Below are positions 48,606 to 59,969 of a stretch of 64,000 bases of DNA, piece after piece. The notes below the pieces were generated by a model. That model did no database searches, was not told the DNA's origin, and saw only the letters and a list, made by a program, of their open reading frames with translations. The stretch is from assembly GCA_008828725.1 (NCBI GenBank), contig MEHQ01001000.1, positions 62,001 through 126,000 of the forward strand, read 5' to 3'. The number at the start of each line of letters is the position of its first letter. Positions within the stretch are counted from its first letter, which is position 1. The position numbers and the translations under genes were made by a program. The DNA is from Saccharina japonica. Taxonomy: Eukaryota; Sar; Phaeophyceae; Laminariales; Laminariaceae.

Positions 48606-49314
48606 GCCGCGCTAGCGAAACCGGGGTAGACGCGATTCCCGGATTTCGGGTTTAGAGGGGATCGGCGATATGTACGGACAGACTGGCCTAATGGTGTGAG
48701 ATGTTACTTAGCCCCGCCGGGGAACGAGCGGGGCATAAGTTTTCGGGTTAGCCTGTCTCATTAATCTTCGTGGGGTTTCCTACTGTAATGGTATTTATTA
48801 CGTGGTGTTGTTGGCGGGGTTTCCCAGGGCCCTGGCAGGCCTTTTTAGCACGACGGTGAGCGTGCCTTGCCTGCTGTAGACAAATAATATTCCAATAATT
48901 CTTGAGCTATAACAAACTGTAGGTTTCCGCAGGAAACTGGCGTTTGTGAGGCGGTTTGAATTCGAGTAACGGAATAGTATTTGCGTAATAGGCCGACGCG
49001 AGAGCTTAACTCAGGAAGCGTCCAGTCTCCGTCGGCGCACGACAGTGAGGGCAGCGAGCTCGTACGAGATTACAAAGGACACGAAGGCGAGAGCTGACCT
49101 GTCTTCACTCGTATAACTGTGGTCCCTCTGGTTTGGGTGTATCTTGACTTCTGCGTGTAGAAGACAGCGAGGCAAGTTTGTATTGATCGACCTTCCCACC
49201 CGCCCGCCCTGCCGCTCAAGAGAGGGGGGGAAACAGGTTGCAACAAGTCGGTCTGATTGTCGAGCTGTTTCATTTTTATTTATTTTTGTCATCATATGGT
49301 GTACATATCGTAGT

Positions 49315-49854
49315 GGCTGTGAGATGCTACTTAGCCCCGCCGGGGTACGAGGGGGGATATGTTTTCGGGTTAGCCTGTCTCATTAATCTTCGGGGAGTTT
49401 CCTACTGTAATGGTATTTATTAACGTGGTGTTGTTGGCGACGCGTACTGTGTGCAGGTTGCACCTGCAAAAGTTTTTGTGCAGGATGCTCGTTTTAATGT
49501 GTGAGGCTGGCCTTTTGGGCCGCATGTTTGTTTTTGGAAAAACGCCACCAAAACACGCGGCGGAGCCGCGTGGCTGCCCCTGCCGACCTCGTGCTCCCCA
49601 AGGGGTTGGGGTTCGGGTTAGGGTTAGGGTTTACGGGTGTGTCTGGGGTTGGCTTGGTCTGGGTCGACGGGCAAGGATGAAATTGGCCACACACAGCCTG
49701 CACAAACACTTTTTCAGGTGCAACCTGCACATAACGCACGCCATTGTTGGCGGGGTTTCCCACGGCCCTGGCAGGCCTTTTTAGCACGACGGTGAGCGTG
49801 CCTTGCCTGCTGTAGACAAATAATATTCCAAGAATTCTTGAGCTATGACAAACA
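49315..49854 (+). repeat. Second copy of the DIRS 3' direct repeat, split by a MITE
   Basis: Repeats 48697-48905 starting GTGAGATGCTACTTAGCCCC. It is interrupted at about 49438 and resumes at TTGTTGGCGGGGTTTCCCAC near 49744, running to GAGCTATGACAAAC. Confidence 0.85.
49439..49744. mobile_element. About 0.3-kb MITE with telomere-like repeats inside
   Basis: The inverted ends contain GTGCAGGTTGCACCTG (left about 49451, right near 49733 as complement) and extend over about 34 bp. TTGTTGGCG lies on both sides, a 9-bp duplication that would fit a Mutator-like insertion, although part of it may belong to the ends. The interior holds GGGTTCGGGTTAGGGTTAGG (about 49610-49632). Confidence 0.75.
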
Positions 49855-50093
49855 CGGATTTGTTGTATCATACGTGCAGGTATTTGAGCAAACGGCAAGA
49901 CCAACTGCTGTTGTTGTGGTCTGGCGCCGCGAAGAGACGCGCCGAGTGCGCTGTTCTGGGCGTAGAAACCAAGCGTTCGAAGCCACGCTCGCTGCCTCTG
50001 GTCTGGCGGCGACGCGCCGAGTGCGCTCGAGTCGACCTGTCTTGGTATTTTGTATTTTGACACGACGAAGCATCCGAGCGTTGACTGGCTGTG

Positions 50094-50140
<47 letters not shown>

Positions 50141-50544
50141 AAAATCTACGAGTACGGAGAGGCGCGCGCCGAGTGCGCTCCCCTTCGTCTCTGGGCCCGA
50201 GGCCGCGCCAGCCGACTGTAGTTTGGCGACGGAGAGGCCCACCGATCGTCGGCTGCGCGTCGGGCACGAAGCAACGTCGCTGTGTCACCATCCAACCCAT
50301 CGATCGTGCTGCTGCTGCTTGCTTGCTGCGTGGATAACATCTTGAATTTAGAGACCAGGCCATTTTTCGATTTGAAAATCTGATGACCCAAGTCGTCGGA
50401 TTTTGGCCCATCGGATTCTCAAATCGAAAAATTAAAATTTCCGGTCAGATTTTGCATAATAGGACTGCATAGGACGGTGCTTTCGTTTTTGAGATCGAAA
50501 AATACAAATCTGAAGCTCGAAATCGAACCGCATAGGAAACGGCC
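49855..50544 (+). mobile_element. CTG-carrying TIR element, copy T3, 5'-truncated
   Basis: Matches T1 from AACACGGATTTGTTGTATC to the right terminus ATAGGAAACGGCC, followed by TGA. The left terminus is absent; the DIRS 3' end sits there. It carries the longest tract of the family, (CTG)14 (about 50096-50139). Confidence 0.88.
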
Positions 50545-50545
50545 T

Positions 50546-51385
50546 GACTTTGTTCGCTGTGGTATTTGCCTCGAATGTCTGCACCGGCGGACAGATCATC
50601 GATTCTCGCTTCCTGATCTAGATCTTACAGTGAAGTTCTATCATCTGATCTGTATGATCTAACTCATGTTGCCGGGTGGGAACCGTATAATATACATGAT
50701 CGAGAACATATTTCCTGGGTTGGATATGTACTATACAGATCCTGCATACCATCTCATAGCTGCAGGATAGGGGACCTAAATGATCTAGATCATGAGCTGT
50801 CCGACGTGTGGAATGTTTGCACCTCGACTTTGTTTGCTGTGGTATTTGCCTCGAATGTCTGCACCGGCGGACAGATCATCGATTCTCGCTTCCTGATCTA
50901 GATCTTACAGTGAAGTTCTATCATCTGATCTGTATGATCTAACTCATGTTGCCGGGTGGGAACCGTATAATATACATGATCGAGAACATGTTTCCTCGGT
51001 TGGATATGTACTATACAGATCCTGCATACCATCTCCTAGCTGCAGGATAGGGGACCTAAATGATCTAGATCATGAGCTGTCCGACGTGTGGAATGTTTGC
51101 ACCTCGACTTTGTTTGCTGTGGTATTTGCCTCGAATGTCTGCACCGGCGGACAGATCATCGATTCTCGCTTCCTGATCTAGATCTTACAGTGAAGTTCTA
51201 TCATCTGATCTGTATGATCTAACTCATGTTGCCGGGTGGGAACCGTATAATATACATGATCGAGAACATGTTTCCTCGGTTGGATATGTACTATACAGAT
51301 CCTGCATACCATCTCATAGCTGCAGGATAGGGGACCTACATGATCTAGATCATGAGCTGTCCGACGTGTGGAATGTTTGCACCTC
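50546..51385 (+). repeat. Three 280-bp tandem units
   Basis: Units start at 50546, 50826 and 51106 with GACTTTGTTYGCTGTGGTAT and are about 98% identical by eye. The unit is rich in TGATCTAGATCATGA-type palindromes. No coding potential. The first unit directly abuts the right end of element T3. Confidence 0.95.
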
Positions 51386-53122
51386 GCGGAGTTCTGCGTT
51401 GTTGCTGAAGGAGGTAAAATATGTAAGTGCAAGCTGATAGGAAACGCTGCAAGGCAGGGGTTACAGCGCAATGCATAGCAAGGAATTCCCGTAAGGCACA
51501 GAGCCCCGAGGTGCACGGAGCGGAGATTGTATTCTGTAACCTATACTGCTGTACCGGCATGGATATCGCCTCCATCCTTTATTTTTTGTTTACACTGCTT
51601 TGCGACCTCCCACCTCTAAGCCATGAGAGGGTCTGACATTGTGATATTTCGTGCACTCGATACTCCAAGTCTGTGTCAGGGCCGTATCCCTGAAGCCGCA
51701 TTCGGTATTTGTAGGGTATTGTGGGGGCTCTTTGGGCCCGGTCCACTCTTCTTGTGGCCGACAACTTTGTCCGCAATGTATATATGTCTCACAGACAGTG
51801 CGCGGGTTTGACCCCGCACGGTCATACTTTTTTAATGCGGGGGACCGGAAAGGGCGGAGAGGGCGGCTGCGAAGGAAGGGGTATCCATACAGCGTAGGCC
51901 CACGAATAAGAAATCCAAAAATAGCAAAGGACTCACTTTTTGGAGGGCACTGAGAAAATTTGATCCAGAAAGAGTGCTCAGCGGCGAGCGCTACACTAAA
52001 TCCAATATAGTAGCCTATGCTCTAGGTTGTTTAAAGATGGTGTCACAATAATAATCTAAGACCACACGTTATGGTACCACTTTGTGGCTCTTTTTTCTTC
52101 CCGGCTTTCATTTCGCCAACCAAAGATAAAGGCTGTGCAGCAGCAGTGCCTATGGCCAAAACAACATAGTACTCGTATGTATTCAAAATATCGTACGTAT
52201 CGTTTTCGTATACGTACCCGGTGTACGTCATACGTACACATTATACGTATCGTTCTCGTATATAGTGCAAGGAATATATTATCGTATATATTTGCGGAAC
52301 AATAAAAGAGCCAACCAAGATACTGGCGTATTGTGCCTGGCATCATCTCAGGGGTCAGATGATGGCGAGACACCCCTTTTTGTTGGATTTTTCAATCTTG
52401 GGGAACATAGTGGCCAACTTTATGCTCCATACGAGGGGTACACCCATTTTCTGTGAAACTATGTTGTTGATAAGATTATGAACGAGCCACAAAGTGGTAC
52501 CACAACCTTTGGTCTAAGGTTTGCTCAGAGTAGATGGTTCTTGTTGGCGGGCCATACTGTACAGCAGTATCATCTGTGACCCTGGAAGCAACAAGTTGGG
52601 CTGGAGTACAGGAGCGAGTACAGGCACACCTCCTGTACGCATGCCAATTTTTGTAAGGACCGACGAGTCACAGGCTTTATAAGCGGTAAAGTAAGACCAA
52701 TCAAACGTGATCTTTTTAAGGATTTTGTAAGGACGGGCGACGGCGATTGGCGGGCGGGCAGCTACGAGATCGCATCGCTGCAGAGACGTGCCGAGAACTG
52801 TTGTGGCGCTCGTCAGACAGATCGAGATCGCTTTTGCAGGTCGGACGGTCGGGCACTCGACGTCGCAGAGGGTGGCCCAATATCATGCTGGGGTGGCGGT
52901 GTATCCCTGCTGAAGTATATGTACTTGCGTTTGTCGAAGCCTGCGCTTTGCCGCTGTGAGATGGTAGATTGTCACGGCCGGCGCAGCCTTCTCTGTCCCT
53001 CTACGTACCCTCCTCTATCTGCCCAGAGGCCAGAAGCACAGGTTTTGTGTGCGTGCGTGTACGCAGACCACAGCAACATCAGCACCAGGCAATCATACCT
53101 TGTTGGTATACCAGGAAGTACT
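51386..53122. other. No supported gene apart from a MITE
   Basis: Short open frames on both strands without motifs. A frame at 52747-52956 on the plus strand is basic but unrecognised. Confidence 0.45.
52056..52520. mobile_element. About 0.46-kb MITE-like element
   Basis: The left end CTAAGACCACACGTTATGG and the right end (complement starting CTTAGACCAAAGGTTGTGG) both lead into TACCACTTTGTGGCTC. The centre is unrelated, with a CAG/CTG pair and TACGTAC-rich sequence. No clear target duplication. Confidence 0.65.
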
Positions 53123-53127
53123 GGTCT

Positions 53128-56100
53128 GTTCGTAAAGGCCATGTTGGAGCACCTTGTGAGATGGGTTCAAGTCATCGTATTATTAATAGTCGTCCCAACA
53201 GCGAGAGGCAAAAGGGGATGACCCCAGGGGCCATCATGGCACCCGCCAGCACATCAGCATGAAAGACAAACGCGGCGGAATAACGTATAAAATACCAATC
53301 ACCCGAAACGACACGAAACTGTCACATTGTGAAGAGACCAAACGAACACCCTCCCTGGCTCTTTACAATACAGTGATAACAGAGCGACGATCAACAATAG
53401 AACTCAATCGACTCCAGCACCAAAGTCAACGAAAATGGCAAGAGGAAACCCGTCCCAACGAGCAAAAACCTCTTCCAAACTCCCACTTATTTACTATTGC
53501 AATCACATACCCGGTACGAGACTACAACAGCCGCGCCTCAAAAGCAAAAACTAAGGCGAAAGACATAGACCAGAGATCGCGAGGTCTCCCGGACAAAAAC
53601 ATATTTTTGCCCCCTACTACCGCCGCAGATACACGGATCGTGACGATAAAACGACATAGCGTAAACCTTCTCCGCATAACATAGAATTTACCAGACGCTA
53701 CAATTACCCAAAATAATACATAGTCGCTCGTAATACACCATAAAACCGAAAATACCCCCTTTTTGGCTTTTGTATACTAGCTCCTAATAAACAGATAAAG
53801 AAACATCGATGTGTTGTTACCACGAACAGCCCATGCCCTCCCAGCTACTAAAGCTATCTGATCGTGTGAACGTATCTAATATTCCATTTTTCTCCCTTGC
53901 GAACAAATCCACCAAGTTCGCAGATAATACTGGTGTTAGAATAACGAATCATGAATGAATATGCATACCCTCCCTTATTCTGCAACCAGCAAATAGTTAC
54001 AAACAAAACAGTAAATAGTTACAAACAAAACATCCCCTGCATTAATCAAACAAATCAGTAACCACCAATAACATCTCTCAACAGGAATACACCCCTCAGG
54101 GCATACCTACGTAACCGCACTCCTTCCAAACCATTAAAACAAAAAATTCAGTTCGACCAGTCACATCTGGGTTTTGCCTAAACCAAGGAAACGGACCGTT
54201 GGATTTACAAGGACATTTTGTTTTGAACATGAAAATACGAAAATACACTTCCTAAAAATTACCAGGGGGATATGGGTACGTATACCATCCAGAGTGAACC
54301 TAGACGATATTCTACCTTCGTACCATTCACGACTTTACCGGGTTAAAAAATGCATTCCATACCATTCAGAGATCCCTATCAAGTGAAAAACAATACATCT
54401 CCTATATATTATTCACCACTTATCCGGGAAGAACGATGAATCTCATATAATTCAGAAATCCCTAACACGTCGCAAACGATATCTTTCATTCAAAACTTAC
54501 CCAGTCGCAAATAATTAATCTCCAAATTCGTACGATCAAAAACATTGTTCAATTAATTTCGACCGACAGGTGTATCCAATCGCGAAAACAAAATAATCAT
54601 TCTCACGATTACCCACCAGAAAGACCAGACGTTAACCCTCGCTCCGCGATGTTGCCGAAACACAAAAAGCTCCAGCTGGCGATATCCACGTTTCTCCCCT
54701 CCATCCTTCCCGCTGCTGCTGTTTGCTGCTGCTGTCATGGAGTGCGCGCGACTATTAAGCCGCTCGACTTATTGCCATGCGGACGCTTTTCCCCTCGTTA
54801 TATAGTACTGCTGCGCAGTCAGCACCCGATATCCACGCGCCCGCTCCTCCGCCACTAAACTCCCCGCAGCAGAGGGCACGCGATTATATTACATCGCGCG
54901 GCTTTCCCCAACCAAATTGCCCACGGCTGGTGGCGCACAGCTTGGCGACCATGCGTCTTCTCGCGAAACTCCTTTGCAAACATGTTTTCCCTCGCTGTGC
55001 GATAACCCCATACCTGCTGCCTCCACAACCAACCTTCTGAAGTGAAGCGCGTACGGCAAAAACAACAATGAATGCCGTGCGACTTGAAAAAACCCCTTTC
55101 CGCTACATACGACGAGGGTACCCGCGGTTATATCACCACCGAGGGACTTTCAGCTACTGCTGTACAACAGCAGTACCTGTTCCATTAGAACGCTACCGTT
55201 TCCACAGCATCGTTCATTCCCACCACGTATCTCCCCGTAGTGGAGTGTTGCAGCCACGCCGCACTATTGCCCCCCATCGATCCAAACAACAGGGGTGCCC
55301 AAAGATTTGCTCCCTCCTTGGGGCTTTTCGCAGCTGCTGTCCGTCCCCCCTGTTTCCTCTATACTCGTAAACGGCGGGAGTGGGTACGGTTATACTCCCA
55401 CCGTACGTAGGACGTAAGCTGCTGCTACTCCCTGCCTACAGCTGCCGACGCCGGCTCCACGGCATCGACTGCAGGATCCTCCACGATCGCAAACTACTAT
55501 AATATCTCCCCATCCAACGCCGGGGTATTCCCCTCGCCACATATACTACCAAGTAGTAATAGTACGAACATCGCTGCAGAGAAAGCTTGGAACAGAAGCA
55601 ACCAGGCCATCATGCTGTCTTTCGTACATACATCAAGGTTGTTGCTCTCTGGGTCATAACATAATCGCTCCCGTCAGCCCCAACCCAAACGTACGGACCT
55701 CTCTCAAGAACGGTTTCGAAGCGGTGGAGCTCTTGCATGTTACAGCAGTAATACTCACACCAACTCAAACGTCTCGCCGTTAAAGAAAACGTACCGCCAT
55801 CTTTATCTGCCCCAAAATTGTTGAACGCGAAGAATTGTTTGGAGAACAGCTCACCTCGAAGCCACCCTCCCTACTCCCTGCGTCACCGTCGGAGAGTTCC
55901 GACGATGGCAAGATACAGCATGCCTCTCTGCTGTATCAGCGGTGGTTGGCTCCTCCTGCCTTCCACCGGACCCCTGTTGCGCCTTGCTTCCCAGCTTTTC
56001 TCCGAAAGAGCGACCATCCCAAGACGCTCCATATGAGATTGCCACGCCTTCTCTTCTCAGCTCGACAGCGAGGCCCTGTTCCGACACCTGAGCTTGAAAG

Positions 56101-56380
56101 CCTCCAACTTCGGTACCCGTGAGCCTGCTAGTACCATCGGTCACTGACTAACGACTGCTCTAGAGTGTTCGTAAAGGCCATGTTGGAGCACCTTGTGAGA
56201 TGGGTTCAAGTCATCGTATTAGTCGTCCCAACAGAGAGAGGCAAAAGGGGATGACCCCAGGGCCATCATGGCACCCGCCAGCAAATCAGCATGAAAGACA
56301 AACGCGGCGGAATAACCTATACAACACCAATCACCCGAAACGACACGAAACTGTCACATTGTGAAGAGACCAAAGGAACA
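53128..56380 (+). mobile_element. Non-autonomous LTR retrotransposon with 5-bp target duplication
   Basis: The LTRs are 53128-53348 (221 bp) and 56166-56380 (215 bp), beginning TGTTCG; the left ends CGAACA and the right GGAACA. They differ by a 6-bp indel and few substitutions. TGGTC flanks both sides (53123-53127 and 56381-56385), a perfect 5-bp duplication. The 2.8-kb interior has no reverse transcriptase, protease or integrase motif, so it is a LARD-like passenger. No clear primer-binding site or polypurine tract is seen, which is the weak point. Strand is arbitrary. Confidence 0.8.
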
Positions 56381-56385
56381 TGGTC

Positions 56386-57014
56386 GTCTTTACTTATGTC
56401 GGATGGAAGTGATCACAACAATCTGAAGTATACGGGCAACCTACATGTATTTCGTGTTTTATTTAACCATCTTGTTCTGCGGCTGTCGAAGGGTAGTATC
56501 CCAAAGGGCTCCTCTTTCCCTCATGTGAGCGTTACAACCACAACCCCTGCCACGGACCTTCGTCGGTAAGCCCGGGCTTGCACGAAGGTAATGGCCGATG
56601 ACAAACGGTTTTACGGCTCCTCCGTACCCGTGCTGATGATAACGGCACGCCCAAATACGTAGCCGAATAGTCTGTACCGTACTGTTGGCCAACCCTTGCC
56701 CTCCACGTCAACGTTTCCCTGCAGCAGAACCAGTGATTTATGGTCGGTCATGTATCTTGCCCACGACAGCTTCGTCCGAAGCTATACCTATTGGTACCTA
56801 TGGGTGATGACCGACCAAAAAAAGAAATCTAGACAAATGCGTGAAAATCGATATTTGGTAATATCTCTTGATGGGTGGCGAATTGGGCAACGAGACTTTC
56901 ATCGCTCTCCTCGGTGTGTCTTCAGGACTGTCTCCACCACATTTCATAAAGATCGAAAACGGCGATATTTATACGAACTTTGTGTCAAAAGTTAATATTC
57001 AAATTCTTTACGAA
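56386..57014. other. No supported gene; diverged repeat piece
   Basis: Bases 56860-56980 resemble the latter part of repeat RX (ATATCTCTTGATGGGTG and GAATTGGGCAA). Confidence 0.5.
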
Positions 57015-57532
57015 TACGAGCTGGGCCAGCCAAGACTCTGCTTGAACAGTCAATCGGCTATGCCCCGCTCAATAATGCGTGTTTTGACGTGATTTTTTTA
57101 CACGGTGTTCCTTAAGTATCAATCAACCTTTTCGATGTCATCCCTTTTTTTTTTCCTCAGGATATATGACCGATCCAACGATCCTTAAAAATGAAAAAGT
57201 GGTCATAACTAGTCCGAAAAGAAAAAGAAAATAAAGGGATGACACGGAGTACATTTGCATGTGTGTTTCAAATACGTGGTAAAAAAATCAGTTCGAAAAG
57301 TGAAAAATTGAGCGGGGCATCGCAGTAAAACTGCCGTTTTCGTAATTACTTGTTTTCAGTATATAATCGTTTGTTTTGTTATATCTCTTGATGGGTGATG
57401 AATTGGGCAATGCAACTTGCATCGATCGTCTCCTTGTGTCTCGAACATTTTTCTACACCAAATTTCAGCTTGATCGGGAATGACGATTTGTTTAGCTGTC
57501 ATGTGAAAATAGCGTCGAAATCTGGTAAAAAA
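57015..57532 (+). repeat. Interspersed repeat RX, copy 2
   Basis: Matches 19914-20432 in the same orientation from GAGCTGGGCCAGCCAAGACT to AAATCTGGTAAAAAAT. Confidence 0.85.
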
Positions 57533-57589
57533 TAATATATCCAAATTCATTTCGAATATGGAGTTTGTGTAATTTTAAATGACAAGAAT

Positions 57590-58339
57590 GTGGGAGGGAA
57601 AAGGGGTTGTAATAAAGTGGAAGGCGTTATGGGAAAGTGTTGTGGAAGCTGGACACTTGCTGGCAAGCAGCGAAGCGAACAGCAGAGCAGCACGCAGAGC
57701 GCTAGGGGAGGTGACCGAGCAGAGGTTGTTATTGGTTTGAGCGTTTTTTCGGGCAAGATAAGCAACGCAGGCAAGCGACGGGCTCGCTTTGCGGCGAATG
57801 ACAGCGAGGGAAGGAGAAGCGAAGAGGAGAAAGAAGGAGAGGGCACCGTCAGCACCGAGAGAGAGGAGGGAGAGGAGCTCGGAGCAGGGTCGGGCACGGG
57901 CTCCGGCAGCGGCGTAGCTCGAGCTGACGAGCTGCAAAGAAGCAGCGGCAGCAGGCAGACGCCAGCTGAGCAGCTGCTGGAAGCCGTTTTGCTGCTCACA
58001 AAAGTCTTACAACAACAGCCAGCGCAGCAGCAGCAGCCAGCTCAGCAGCCGCAACAGCAGCAACAACAGCAGCAGCAGCAGGCACCTCTCGCGCAGCAGC
58101 AGCACCAGCACCTAGCAGCACCCCCGAGTGGGCCGGCAGTACAGCAGCAACTCCATCAGCAGCAACACCTCCAACCAGCACCCCCGGCTGAACCCGCAGC
58201 ACAGCAGCAGTCTGCAGTTCAGCAGCCTGAGCTAAAGATACCACACCAACCACCGTACCTGGCAGGACAACAGCACCACCAGCAGGGAGCAGGGCATCAG
58301 CAGCACGGCATGCTTCAACCGCCTTACGCACAAGCCTGA
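57590..58339 (+). CDS. Gln-rich protein of unknown function, 249 residues
   Basis: The frame runs from ATG to TGA (58337-58339) without introns. Residues 1-110 are basic then acidic (RRSEEEKEGEGTVSTERE, then a Gly/Ser run). Residues about 125-142 form a short hydrophobic helix-like segment (TPAEQLLEAVLLLTKVL). The rest is Gln/Pro/Ala/His-rich. Gln codons mix CAG and CAA, which argues for protein-level selection and against simple CAG expansion. The 3' half overlaps the tail of the minus-strand gene. A chance open frame from low-complexity DNA is still possible, since the minus strand is open there too. It could be a transcription-cofactor-like or element-encoded protein. Confidence 0.45.
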   Translation: MGGKRGCNKVEGVMGKCCGSWTLAGKQRSEQQSSTQSARGGDRAEVVIGLSVFSGKISNAGKRRARFAANDSEGRRSEEEKEGEGTVSTEREEGEELGAGSGTGSGSGVARADELQRSSGSRQTPAEQLLEAVLLLTKVLQQQPAQQQQPAQQPQQQQQQQQQQAPLAQQQHQHLAAPPSGPAVQQQLHQQQHLQPAPPAEPAAQQQSAVQQPELKIPHQPPYLAGQQHHQQGAGHQQHGMLQPPYAQA

Positions 58340-59969
58340 ATCGTGCGATATCCTCCGCACTCGTCCCAGCACGTTCCATCCTCGCCATGATCCCCTCGAT
58401 CAGTGCTTCGTGTTTCTGGGGGCGAAGATGACTCTCGTCGACGCGTTTATTGACGTCGTCGTCCGGGGCCAGGGTGATTATGTCGAACAGCACGGCCATC
58501 TCTTCACCCGATACGTGCTGGACCAACTTGCCGGTCTCCTTGCCGAGCGACTTAAACATGTTATCCAGCCTGCCAAGGTACTCCGTGCTCTCAAGGTCGA
58601 TCATCCGCCCCTTCAACGTCTTGGACGAATTTCCGACCTTCGTCAAGGTGTCGTGGGATGTCGCCAAGCTTTTCTTCCCATTCGCCACCTTCACGTACCT
58701 CGCGTGAATCGGTACATACACCTTGATGTCGGCATCGGCGTGTGGCGTTAACCCCAATACGGATTTAAGGACCTCCTCGTTCTTCCTCGTCGGGGAAACC
58801 ACGTTACTGTGCTCGCTTGATGCGACCAGTGGTGCCGTGATCCCATCCAGATCTCGAGTCAGCGGTAGCAAGTTCGCCATTGTAAGTTCGGCAAAGAACT
58901 GCTGTTTCCCCTCGACCCCCATCAACGACCTCGTCGCCCACCCGTTATGGCATCCGTTTGTTCCGGCAGTGACGCGGACGGATTCGCTTAGGCCACTGAC
59001 GTCAAATCTGAATCCGGTGGATTCACAAAATGCCTCCTTTTCACCCTTGTCGAACAACACAGGGTAAATTGCAGTAACGATGCTTACGCACCGACCCAGA
59101 CGAAACGCGGATTGGAGCTGCCGCAAATGGTGGTTACAGAACTTTTCGTCTGTAACGTCAAAGCCATCTGTACCCCCCATCAACCCCGACGATCCCTTAC
59201 CATCCAGGTTGTTGAATAGCAGGAGAGACCCGGGCTGGCGGATGAAGTCCCTCAGACCTTCATCCGCATCGAAGCGCGTCATCTCGTTCGGGTGCATGGT
59301 CGCGGCAACTGGTGTGTCGCGGAGGGACGCGAATACCTCGTCCCTGTTGTCGGTGACGTTTTTCACCAGACGACGTGCCTTCCGCTTGTTGTCCCCGGCG
59401 CAGAATAGGTAAACCTGGGTGCGTGATATGACCAACGCGATCTTGAGGAATGTTTGCACCGCCAGCATATCTTCCTCGAATGATACAACCCCTTGGTTGT
59501 CGTCTGCCCCTTCCAGTACCCGTCTGAGATCGTATTGTACAACCTCGTCACCAAACCGGACATTGAACTCGTTATTTTGGGCGTTGCCCGTAACGGTTCC
59601 ACTGCCTCTGTTCGGGTCGGTGACCGTCGTCTTCCCGAACTCGATCCCGTATGCCCGATGGTCATACTTCTGGCACTTCTCGTACGTCTTGTCGTTAACC
59701 GCGGCAAGGCGCTTGACGTCGGACAATGTGAGACCCCGGGAATCCTTCTGTTGTTTCCCATAGTTCTTCTTCCTTGTCATTCCGGCCTCCTGTCGCCGCT
59801 CGGCAGCCTTATTGTCGAGTTTTGGAAGAAACCAGTCGAAAGTCAAGCGCTTCCTCCCTTTCCCTTTCGTGTTGTCTGCTCTCAGCTCCCCCTTTCCCTT
59901 CCTTCGCCTCCTCCTTCGCCTTCCCCTTCCCCCGTTTCGGTTTATACTCTTCCTCGTCGTAATCCTCAT
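57996..59969 (-). CDS. Large intronless protein of unknown family (594-657 residues)
   Basis: The longest uninterrupted frame of the window. The nominal start at 59969 opens with a basic, low-complexity 40 residues; Met64 (codon 59780-59778, MTRKKNYGK) may be the true start, or the N terminus may come from the acidic frame upstream. Residues about 105-152 (YGIEFGK, GTVTGN, NEFNVRFGDEVVQYDLRRVL) look like a small SH3/Tudor-like barrel. The middle (LLLFNNLDGKGSSGLMGGTD, LGRCVSIVTAIYPVLFDKGE) and the helical C-terminal part (HEALIEGIMARMERAG) are well-composed globular sequence. After about residue 545 the frame becomes Ala/Val/Leu-rich, antisense to the Gln-rich gene, so the natural end may be near 58340 through a splice or lost stop. 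I recognise no family. An intronless gene beside repeats and a Fanzor remnant suggests a mobile-element or viral-origin protein. Confidence 0.7.
   Translation of the reverse strand: MRITTRKSINRNGGRGRRRRRRRKGKGELRADNTKGKGRKRLTFDWFLPKLDNKAAERRQEAGMTRKKNYGKQQKDSRGLTLSDVKRLAAVNDKTYEKCQKYDHRAYGIEFGKTTVTDPNRGSGTVTGNAQNNEFNVRFGDEVVQYDLRRVLEGADDNQGVVSFEEDMLAVQTFLKIALVISRTQVYLFCAGDNKRKARRLVKNVTDNRDEVFASLRDTPVAATMHPNEMTRFDADEGLRDFIRQPGSLLLFNNLDGKGSSGLMGGTDGFDVTDEKFCNHHLRQLQSAFRLGRCVSIVTAIYPVLFDKGEKEAFCESTGFRFDVSGLSESVRVTAGTNGCHNGWATRSLMGVEGKQQFFAELTMANLLPLTRDLDGITAPLVASSEHSNVVSPTRKNEEVLKSVLGLTPHADADIKVYVPIHARYVKVANGKKSLATSHDTLTKVGNSSKTLKGRMIDLESTEYLGRLDNMFKSLGKETGKLVQHVSGEEMAVLFDIITLAPDDDVNKRVDESHLRPQKHEALIEGIMARMERAGTSAEDIARFRLVRKAVEACRAADALLPAGGAVVLPGTVVGVVSLAQAAELQTAAVLRVQPGVLVGGVAADGVAAVLPAHSGVLLGAGAAAAREVPAAAAVVAAVAAAELAAAAALAVVVRLL

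Larger units (their letters stand above)
45479..49854 (+). mobile_element. DIRS/Ngaro-type retrotransposon, copy 2, decayed
   Basis: The order is reverse transcriptase, RNase H, tyrosine recombinase, then a 3' region in which one segment is repeated directly (48697-48905 and 49315-49438 plus 49745-49854). This domain order and a recombinase in place of a DDE integrase define the DIRS order of retrotransposons. The split direct repeat fits the Ngaro/PAT type better than the inverted repeats of DIRS1. The 5' boundary is unresolved; the repeats at 43974-44995 may be part of it. The 3' end abuts a truncated TIR element. Confidence 0.85.

Noticed and set aside
49494-50411. 305-codon minus-strand open frame
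   Set aside because: It runs through a MITE, the DIRS terminal repeat and a CTG-carrying element; other copies of these elements do not preserve the frame.
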